The notes under the pieces: model-generated
Database searches by the model: none
Told to the model about the DNA's origin: nothing
What the model saw: the letters and a program-made list of their open reading frames with translations, nothing else
NCBI GenBank assembly: GCA_946410365.1
Contig: CAMKAA010000049.1
Location: forward strand, 1-6,789
Length of the DNA stretch: 6,789 bases
Direction: 5' to 3'
From: an uncultured Lachnospiraceae bacterium
Lineage (GTDB): Bacteria > Bacillota_A > Clostridia > Lachnospirales > Lachnospiraceae
In this document: positions 1 through 5,515 of the stretch, in pieces
Layout: the number at the start of each line of letters is the position of its first letter
Position numbering within the stretch: position 1 is the first letter of the stretch
Position numbers and translations under genes: made by a program

Positions 1-716
1 TCAAGAACGAGTACAAGGTCGAGATCGAGACCATGGCTCCGAAGGTAGCTTACAGAGAGACCATCCGCAAGACTTCCGACGTTGAGTACAAGTACAAGAA
101 GCAGTCCGGCGGACACGGCCAGTACGGTCACGTCAAGATGAGATACAGCCCTCTCGGCGATCAGACTGTAGCGTATGAGTTCAGCGACGAGGTCGTCGGC
201 GGCAGCGTTCCGAAGAACTACTTCCCTGCAGTTGAGAAGGGTATCATTGATTCCGTACAGAGAGGACCGCTTGCCGGTTATCCTGTTGTCGGCGTCAACT
301 GCGTGCTGTATGACGGATCCTACCACCCCGTAGACTCCTCTGAAATGGCATTCAAGACTGCTTCCGTCCAGGCATTCAAGAAGGGCTTCATGGAAGCGAA
401 CCCTGTTCTGCTTGAACCCATCGTAAGCCTTAAGGTCACGATCCCGGATGCATACACCGGAGACGTTATGGGCGATCTGAACAAGAGACGCGGCAGAGTG
501 CTCGGCATGAATCCTATCGGCGGCGGCAAGCAGGTCGTTGAGGCGGAAGTTCCTCAGTCCGAACTGTTCGATTACTGCACAGTCCTTCGCTCCATGACCG
601 GAGGCCGCGGAGACTACGCTTATGAGTTCTGCAGATATGAGCAGGCTCCTGCTGATATCCAGGCTAAGGAAGTCGAGGCAAGAGCGAAGCAGCTTGAAGA
701 GGGCACAGAGGACTGA
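1..716 (+). CDS. Elongation factor G-like translational GTPase, C-terminal part (5'-truncated by the window edge)
   Basis: The open frame runs in from the left edge (first whole codon at position 3), so the ATG at 33 is internal and not the start. About 237 residues are visible, covering EF-G domains IV and V; the GTPase domain lies outside the window. Domain IV shows the hallmark KKQSGGHGQYGHV (bases 96-134) and later YDGSYHPVDSSEMAFK, which resembles the EF-G domain IV region that reaches the ribosomal A site during translocation. Domain V shows AYTGDVMGDLNKRRGRVLGM (about 456-515) and SMTGGRGDYAYEF (about 591-629). The tail, FCRYEQAPADIQAK, followed by a short acidic end, looks more like the second-copy (EF-G2/FusA2-like) EF-G of many bacteria than the canonical protein. 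The downstream context (terminator, then leuS) is also not the rpsL-rpsG-fusA-tuf operon. Family membership is sure; the paralogue assignment is inference. Confidence 0.93.
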   Translation, partial: KNEYKVEIETMAPKVAYRETIRKTSDVEYKYKKQSGGHGQYGHVKMRYSPLGDQTVAYEFSDEVVGGSVPKNYFPAVEKGIIDSVQRGPLAGYPVVGVNCVLYDGSYHPVDSSEMAFKTASVQAFKKGFMEANPVLLEPIVSLKVTIPDAYTGDVMGDLNKRRGRVLGMNPIGGGKQVVEAEVPQSELFDYCTVLRSMTGGRGDYAYEFCRYEQAPADIQAKEVEARAKQLEEGTED

Positions 717-769
717 TCCTGATCATCCGGACCTTCTTTCAAACGGCGGGATACTAAGAAATGAAATAC

Positions 770-808
770 AGAGCGGGGCATATCTTCAGGATATGCCCCG
801 CTCTTTTT
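770..808 (+). terminator. Intrinsic terminator of the EF-G-like gene
   Basis: A perfect 15-bp stem (770-784 with 790-804) closes on a 5-nt loop (785-789). It is GC-rich at its base half (GAGCGGGGC) and runs directly into a T tract (804-808). It lies about 53 nt after the stop codon at 714-716 and well before the next promoter, so it should isolate the EF-G-like unit from leuS. Confidence 0.95.
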
Positions 809-828
809 GCGCAAAAGAGCCGCAAGGT

Positions 829-858
829 TTGACAAAGCTATAGCAGGGGGATTAGAAT
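829..858 (+). promoter_or_regulatory. Predicted sigma-A promoter of leuS
   Basis: The -35 box TTGACA (829-834) is a perfect consensus. The -10 box TAGAAT (853-858) matches five of six bases, and the spacer is 18 bp. Transcription would begin near 865, leaving a leader of only about 64 nt before the leuS ATG. That leader is too short for a T-box riboswitch, so leuS appears to lack the tRNA-sensing leader that many Firmicutes synthetase genes carry. The sites were read by eye and the start site is not proven. Confidence 0.7.
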
Positions 859-928
859 GTACAAGATGTTATCCTGCCAGTAAAGGGATTACATCCTGAA
901 ATGATTTTATTTAAAGGAGCTGCGTTTC

Positions 929-3331
929 ATGAAATACGATTTTAAGAAGATTGAACCCAAGTGGCAGAAGAAGTGGGAAGATGCCAAGCTCTTTGAGGCG
1001 AAGGATTTCAGCGACAAGCCGAAATTCTACGGCCTTGTCGAGTTCCCCTATCCCAGCGGAGCCGGCATGCACGTCGGTCATATCAAGGCGTACAGCAGTA
1101 TGGAAGTGCTTTCCAGAAAGCGCAGGATGCAGGGCTACAATGTCCTGTTCCCGATCGGCTATGACGCTTTCGGCCTGCCCACCGAGAACTATGCCATTAA
1201 GACCAATACGCACCCCAGGGTGATCACGGATGCTAATATCGAGAAGTTCTCGAACCAGCTCAGAAGCGTTGGTTTCTCTTTCGACTGGTCCAGAACAGTG
1301 GATACTTCCAAAGATGACTATTACAGATGGACGCAGTGGATCTTCCTCAAACTGTTCGATCACGGCCTGGTGTTCAGGGACAAGACGCTGGTCAATTACT
1401 GCCCTCACTGCAAGGTCGTTCTCTCCAATGAGGACAGCCAGGGCGGAAAGTGCGATATCTGCCACACCGACGTTATCCAGCTTCCCAAGGATGTCTGGTA
1501 TCTTAAGATCACCGAATACGCCGACAAGCTCCTGAATGGCCTTGAGACTGTGGAATATCCCGAAGCCATCAAACAGCAGCAGGTTAACTGGATCGGAAAA
1601 TCCACCGGCGCTTTTGTAGATTTCACGATCGACGGAGTCGATGAGAAACTTGAGATCTATACTACCCGTCCCGATACGCTCTTCGGAGTGACCTTCATGG
1701 TCATGGCGCCCGAGCATCCCATGATCGACAAGTATCAGGACCGCATTTCCAATATGGACGCCATCAACGCTTACAGAGACGAGTGCGCCAAGAAGACCGA
1801 GTTTGAGAGAACACAGCTGGTCAAGGATAAGACCGGTCTTAAGATCGAGGGACTTGAGGCGGTCAACCCCGTCAACGGCAAGAAGATCCCGATCTTTATC
1901 GCGGATTATGTAATGATGGGATACGGGACAGGCGCGATCATGGCAGTTCCCGCGCATGACCAGAGAGACTGGGATTTCGCGCACGCTTTTGATATTCCGA
2001 TCATTGAAGTTATAAAGGGCGGCGATATCTCCAAGGAAGCTTATACAGGCGACGGAGAGATGATAAACTCCGATTACCTCAATGGTCTTACCAACAAGAA
2101 GGATTCCATTGCTAAGATGATCGGAATCCTTGAGGAGAAGGGCATCGGACACGCGGGTGTGCAGTTCAAGATGAAGGACTGGGCTTTCAACCGCCAGAGA
2201 TACTGGGGAGAGCCTATTCCGCTGATCCACTGCCCTAAGTGCGGCGTCGTAGGCGTGCCTTACGAAGAGCTGCCGTTAAGACTCCCTGAGGTCAAGGACT
2301 TTGAGCCCGGAGAGGACGGAAAGTCCCCTCTTGCCAAGATCCCGGAATTTGTTAACTGCACATGCCCCAAGTGCGGCGGACCGGCGCAGAGAGAGACTGA
2401 TACGATGCCTCAGTGGGCAGGAAGTTCCTGGTATTTCCTCCGCTATTGCGATCCCCACAACGACAAGGCATTTGCCGATATGGACAAGCTCAAATACTGG
2501 ATGCCTGTAGACTGGTACAACGGCGGCATGGAGCATGTCACAAGACACCTTATCTACTCCAGATTCTGGCACCGTTTCCTCTACGATATCGGCGAGGTAA
2601 ACTCTCCCGAGCCTTATTCCAAGCGCTCCGCACAGGGAATGATCCTCGGATCGGACGGAGAGAAGATGAGCAAGTCCAGAGGAAACGTTGTGGATCCTTT
2701 GGATATCGTCAATCAGTACGGCGCTGACACGCTCAGAGTTTATGTCCTGTTCATGGGCGATTACGGCAGCGCGGCTCCCTGGAACGACAGCTCTGTAAAA
2801 GGCTGCCGCAGATTCCTGGAACGTGTGGCAGGTCTTACGGATCTGATCACGGAAGACAAGAAAACTGCTTCCTACGAGACGCTCCTCCACAAGACCATCA
2901 AGAAGGTCACGGATGATATTGAGGCGCAGAAGTTCAACACGGCGATCGCGGCTCTGATGACGCTGATCAATGAGATTTACAAGGAAGGCAGCATCACGAA
3001 GGAAAATCTTGTGATCTTCCTTAAGCTCCTTTCTCCTTTCGCTCCGCATATCACAGAGGAGATCTACGAGCTGATCGGCGGCGAGGGATTCCTTACTGTC
3101 TCCGAGTGGCCTGAATTTGATGAGGCCAAGACTGTGGACGACACCATCGAGGTCGGCGTTCAGGTAAACGGCAAGGTGCGCGCGGCGGTTTCAATACCTG
3201 CCGGATGCGACAAGGACACAGCAATGACAGCTGCGAAAGCGAATGCGAGAGTTGCTTCCTTCCTTGAAGGCAAGAAGATCGTCAAAGAGATCTATGTTCC
3301 CGGCAAGATCATCAACATTGTCGTGAAATAA
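929..3331 (+). CDS. leuS: Leucyl-tRNA synthetase (class I aminoacyl-tRNA synthetase)
   Basis: This cytoplasmic enzyme charges tRNA-Leu with leucine using ATP and hydrolyses mischarged products. The 800-residue length is close to the usual Firmicutes LeuRS (about 800-805). The class I signatures are HVGH (residues 48-51, in YPSGAGMHVGH) and KMSKS (579-583). The CP1 editing domain carries the threonine-rich TTRPDTLFG (245-253) and MMGYGTGAIMAVPAHDQRD (329-347), with D347 matching the conserved editing aspartate. Two cysteine pairs, C158/C161 and C175/C178, fit the zinc module after the first half of the catalytic domain; a second set lies at C435/C438 and C479/C482. Only a few residues separate QGMILGSDG from KMSKS, so the leucine-specific domain inserted there in E. 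coli is absent. The helical anticodon-binding region and small C-terminal domain follow. The start is set by AAAGGAG at 913-919, 9 nt before the ATG. The gene stands alone between terminators. Confidence 0.98.
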   Translation: MKYDFKKIEPKWQKKWEDAKLFEAKDFSDKPKFYGLVEFPYPSGAGMHVGHIKAYSSMEVLSRKRRMQGYNVLFPIGYDAFGLPTENYAIKTNTHPRVITDANIEKFSNQLRSVGFSFDWSRTVDTSKDDYYRWTQWIFLKLFDHGLVFRDKTLVNYCPHCKVVLSNEDSQGGKCDICHTDVIQLPKDVWYLKITEYADKLLNGLETVEYPEAIKQQQVNWIGKSTGAFVDFTIDGVDEKLEIYTTRPDTLFGVTFMVMAPEHPMIDKYQDRISNMDAINAYRDECAKKTEFERTQLVKDKTGLKIEGLEAVNPVNGKKIPIFIADYVMMGYGTGAIMAVPAHDQRDWDFAHAFDIPIIEVIKGGDISKEAYTGDGEMINSDYLNGLTNKKDSIAKMIGILEEKGIGHAGVQFKMKDWAFNRQRYWGEPIPLIHCPKCGVVGVPYEELPLRLPEVKDFEPGEDGKSPLAKIPEFVNCTCPKCGGPAQRETDTMPQWAGSSWYFLRYCDPHNDKAFADMDKLKYWMPVDWYNGGMEHVTRHLIYSRFWHRFLYDIGEVNSPEPYSKRSAQGMILGSDGEKMSKSRGNVVDPLDIVNQYGADTLRVYVLFMGDYGSAAPWNDSSVKGCRRFLERVAGLTDLITEDKKTASYETLLHKTIKKVTDDIEAQKFNTAIAALMTLINEIYKEGSITKENLVIFLKLLSPFAPHITEEIYELIGGEGFLTVSEWPEFDEAKTVDDTIEVGVQVNGKVRAAVSIPAGCDKDTAMTAAKANARVASFLEGKKIVKEIYVPGKIINIVVK

Positions 3332-3348
3332 TCGGATAAAAGCGGTCG

Positions 3349-3396
3349 AAGAACCCGGACGGGCATCACACGATGTCTGTTCCGGGTTCTTTTTTT
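3349..3396 (+). terminator. Intrinsic terminator of leuS
   Basis: An 11-bp perfect outer stem (3349-3359 with 3381-3391, AAGAACCCGGA against TCCGGGTTCTT) continues inward after a small bulge into a further roughly 8-bp helix containing two G-U pairs, closing on the loop ACAC (3368-3371). The stem runs into a T tract that reaches 3396. It starts 17 nt after the leuS stop and ends just before the -35 box of the next unit. Confidence 0.93.
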
Positions 3397-3406
3397 CTGT
3401 ATAAGA

Positions 3407-3435
3407 TTGACATCATTGCATTAAATGTATACAAT
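3407..3435 (+). promoter_or_regulatory. Near-consensus sigma-A promoter of the gntR-icd operon
   Basis: The -35 box TTGACA (3407-3412) is perfect. The -10 box TACAAT (3430-3435) matches five of six bases, and the spacer is the ideal 17 bp. The expected start is near 3442, giving a leader of about 75 nt before the regulator. The promoter is intrinsically strong, so regulation is more likely by repression than by activation; its -10 box lies wholly inside the palindrome at 3422-3437. Confidence 0.8.
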
Positions 3436-3437
3436 TA
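3422..3437. promoter_or_regulatory. Putative operator for the GntR/FCD regulator (palindrome over the -10 box)
   Basis: The 16-bp sequence TAAATGTATACAATTA is an inverted repeat with seven of eight pairs matched, built on the perfect core TGTATACA (3426-3433). GntR-family operators typically have a GT...AC core with A/T-rich flanks, and FCD-subgroup sites of the TTGTATACAA type are well known. A second, 1-bp offset inverted repeat flanks it: TTGCAT (3416-3421) and ATGCAA (3437-3442). Binding here would block RNA polymerase at the -10 region. That the neighbouring regulator binds this site is inferred from position and shape. Confidence 0.6.
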
Positions 3438-3486
3438 TGCAAGATGCGGAAGCGTCGGGTATGGCAAAACAGTAAATGGGGTAATT

Positions 3487-3504
3487 TGCGGGTGGGGACC
3501 CGCA
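3487..3504 (+). promoter_or_regulatory. Leader hairpin just upstream of the gntR ribosome binding site
   Basis: A perfect 7-bp GC-rich stem, TGCGGGT (3487-3493) with ACCCGCA (3498-3504), closes on a GGGG loop. It lies inside the predicted 5' leader and ends 4 nt before the GGAG (3509-3512) used by the regulator gene. There is no T tract, so it is not a terminator. It might influence translation or mRNA stability; no known riboswitch class is recognised. Confidence 0.45.
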
Positions 3505-3517
3505 GAATGGAGATTAA

Positions 3518-4219
3518 ATGAACAGCGAGTATGACTTTAACAGAGAAGTCTCCGATAAGTATTCTCTCAGAGGAAGAGTGTTCCATAAGATCCGCAACGA
3601 TATTTTGAACGGAAGATATAAGGAGCATGAGGAACTCAAGGAGATCCGTATCGGCAAGGAGCTTGGGGTTTCCAGAACGCCTGTCAGGGAGGCGCTCAGA
3701 CAGCTCGAGCTGGAGGGTTTGGTCCAGATCATTCCCAACAGAGGAGCATTTGTAACCGGTATTCAGGAGAACGATGTCCGCGATATTTACGCGATCAGAG
3801 CGCTGCTCGAGGGACTCTGCGCGCGCTGGGCGACAGAGAGGATCACAGCAGAACAGCTCGAGGCCATGGAAGAAAATGTCTATCTGGCTGAATTTCACGC
3901 GGGCAAAGGACACATGGAGCAGATGGCGGAGCTGGATAACCAGTTTCACCACATCCTTTATGACGCATGCGGTTCCAAGATGCTGGAGCATCAGCTGATC
4001 GATTATCATTCTTATGTAATGAGGATCCGCAGGAAGACGCTGTCCACGATTGAGAGAAGTACAGCGTCCAACAAGGAACACAGAGCGATCATGGAGGCGA
4101 TCCGTGCCGGTAAAGCAGATCTTGCGGAGCGGCTGGCCAGTGAGCATATGAAGAATGCTTACGAAAATATGGTCAAGAACCGCCTGTATGATATCTATAA
4201 GAAAGATATGGAGGATTGA
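3518..4219 (+). CDS. GntR-family transcriptional regulator, FadR/FCD subgroup
   Basis: A 233-residue DNA-binding repressor or activator of the usual FCD length. Residues about 15-80 form the winged helix-turn-helix; the recognition region reads IGKELGVSRTPVREALRQLELEGLV (45-69) with the wing PNRGAFV (73-79). Residues about 85-220 form the all-helical FCD ligand domain. It keeps the expected metal-ligand set: D140 and H144 (DNQFH), H188 (in KEHRAI) and H210 (in ASEHMK). In characterised FCD proteins this metal site helps bind small carboxylates such as citrate or acetate. The start is firm because an in-frame TAA (3515-3517) directly precedes the ATG; the ribosome site is a modest GGAG 5 nt upstream. 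The icd gene follows after 21 nt on the same strand, so the two are probably cotranscribed. The ligand is not known; a TCA-cycle-related carboxylate is inferred from that neighbour. Autoregulation is likely through the palindrome at 3422-3437. Confidence 0.93.
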   Translation: MNSEYDFNREVSDKYSLRGRVFHKIRNDILNGRYKEHEELKEIRIGKELGVSRTPVREALRQLELEGLVQIIPNRGAFVTGIQENDVRDIYAIRALLEGLCARWATERITAEQLEAMEENVYLAEFHAGKGHMEQMAELDNQFHHILYDACGSKMLEHQLIDYHSYVMRIRRKTLSTIERSTASNKEHRAIMEAIRAGKADLAERLASEHMKNAYENMVKNRLYDIYKKDMED

Positions 4220-4240
4220 CCTCCCGGGAAGGAGCAGATT

Positions 4241-5455
4241 ATGCAGAAGATTCAGATGACTACACCCCTGGTGGAGATGGACGGAGACGAGATGACGAGG
4301 ATCATCTGGAAGATGATCAAGGATAACCTTCTTTCTCCTTACATCGATCTCAAGACGGAGTACTACGACCTCGGGCTTAAAAAGAGAGACGAGACCGATG
4401 ACCGGATCACGCTCGACGCCGCAGAAGCCACCAAGAAATACGGCGTCGCCGTTAAATGCGCGACCATTACTCCCAACGCTGCCAGAGTCGAGGAGTATCA
4501 TCTCAAGAAGATGTATAAGAGCCCGAACGGGACGATCCGTGCCGCACTCGACGGAACAGTCTTCAGGGCGCCGATCCTTATTAAAGGAATCGAGCCTTAT
4601 GTCCGCAGCTGGAAAAAGCCGATCACGATGGCCCGTCACGCATATGGAGATGTCTACAAGAACTCGGAGATCAAAATCCCCGGAGCAGGCACGGCAGAGA
4701 TCATTTTTACCGCTGAGGACGGAACTGTGACGCGCAAGACGATCCACAAGTTCACAGGTCCCGGCATTATTCAGGGCATCCACAATACGGACAAGTCCAT
4801 TGAGGGATTTGCGCGCAGCTGCTTTGAGTATGCGCTCAGTGTCAAACAGGATCTCTGGTTCTCCTGCAAGGATACTATTTCCAAGACCTACGATACACAT
4901 TTCAAGGAGATCTTCCAGAAACTGTATGACGAGGAGTACAAGGAGAAATTTGAAGCGATCGGTACAACCTATTTCTACACCCTGATCGATGACGCTGTAG
5001 CCCGCGTTATGCGCTCGGAGGGCGGATTTGTGTGGGCGCTCAAGAATTATGACGGCGATGTCATGAGTGATATGATGGCGTCAAGTTTCGGCTCTCTCGC
5101 TCTGATGACATCCATCCTTGTCTCCCCTGCGGGATACTTTGAATATGAGGCAGCTCACGGCACTGTCCAGAGACACTATTACAAGCATCTCAAGGGAGAG
5201 AAGACCTCTACCAACTCTGTGGCGACGATCTTTGCATGGACCGGCGCTCTGAGAAAGAGGGGCGAACTGGACGGCAACCAGGCTCTGCAGGATTTTGCCG
5301 ACAAGCTGGACGCGGCAACTCTTGAGACCATCGAGTCCGGAAAGATGACCGGAGACCTCGCTCTGATCACGACGATTCCCGGAGTGCAGAAGCTTGGTAC
5401 AGAAGAGTTTATCTTTGCGGTGAAGGAAACACTTGATAAGAAAATGAATGCTTGA
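4241..5455 (+). CDS. icd: NADP-dependent isocitrate dehydrogenase, eukaryotic-type homodimeric (type II)
   Basis: This enzyme oxidatively decarboxylates isocitrate to 2-oxoglutarate, making NADPH, and so supplies carbon for glutamate synthesis. The 404-residue protein aligns by eye over its full length with human IDH1/IDH2 and not with the E. coli Icd type. Substrate residues are all present and, in the N-terminal part, even share human IDH1 numbering: T77, S94 (KSPNGTIR), R100, R109 (GTVFR), R132 (ARHAYGD) and Y139. Further on, K210, D250, D273 and D277 match the catalytic lysine and metal-binding aspartates. R311-H312 in HGTVQRHY match the pair that holds the 2'-phosphate of NADP, supporting NADP over NAD. 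The start has a strong AAGGAG (4229-4234) 6 nt upstream. No separate promoter is visible in the 21-nt gap after the regulator, so it should be read from the promoter at 3407. No citrate synthase or aconitase gene lies beside it. Confidence 0.97.
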   Translation: MQKIQMTTPLVEMDGDEMTRIIWKMIKDNLLSPYIDLKTEYYDLGLKKRDETDDRITLDAAEATKKYGVAVKCATITPNAARVEEYHLKKMYKSPNGTIRAALDGTVFRAPILIKGIEPYVRSWKKPITMARHAYGDVYKNSEIKIPGAGTAEIIFTAEDGTVTRKTIHKFTGPGIIQGIHNTDKSIEGFARSCFEYALSVKQDLWFSCKDTISKTYDTHFKEIFQKLYDEEYKEKFEAIGTTYFYTLIDDAVARVMRSEGGFVWALKNYDGDVMSDMMASSFGSLALMTSILVSPAGYFEYEAAHGTVQRHYYKHLKGEKTSTNSVATIFAWTGALRKRGELDGNQALQDFADKLDAATLETIESGKMTGDLALITTIPGVQKLGTEEFIFAVKETLDKKMNA

Positions 5456-5475
5456 TCTGCTTTAGAAGCAATATT

Positions 5476-5515
5476 AAACGGGAACTGCGACAATTATGTC
5501 ACAGTTCCCGTTTTT
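5476..5515 (+). terminator. Intrinsic terminator of the gntR-icd operon, in the convergent gap
   Basis: A 12-bp perfect stem (AAACGGGAACTG at 5476-5487 with 5502-5513) extends past one mismatch by four more pairs to a 4-nt loop (5493-5496). T residues run from 5511 to 5515. It starts 20 nt after the icd stop and ends one base before the ABC-F stop codon on the other strand. Because the stem ends in AAA/TTT, its reverse complement is also a hairpin followed by a short T/A-rich run, so it may work for both genes, more weakly for the minus strand. Confidence 0.9.

Noticed and set aside
1..716. Tetracycline-resistance ribosomal protection protein (TetM-type)
   Set aside because: Domain V keeps the EF-G pattern TGDVMGDLNKRRGR and domain IV keeps GGHGQYGHV, which fit EF-G better; nothing points to resistance.
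620..843. Short open frames on both strands spanning the EF-G stop and terminator
   Set aside because: They overlap the terminator palindrome and the end of the EF-G-like gene and have no plausible ribosome site or recognisable product.
843..877. Imperfect inverted repeat GCAGG...CCTGC around the leuS promoter
   Set aside because: The arms are only 5 bp with a bulge and more than 20 nt apart, and the left arm is upstream of the expected transcript start, so it is probably chance.
911..3049. Minus-strand open frames of 439 and 257 codons opposite leuS
   Set aside because: Antisense shadows of a clear LeuRS. They are split by the single TTA leucine codon at 2276 and have no recognisable domains.
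3413..4900. A 495-codon open frame on the minus strand across gntR and icd
   Set aside because: It lies in the codon-on-codon antisense register of both genes, its product resembles no family I recognise, and scarcity of TTA/CTA/TCA codons explains its openness.
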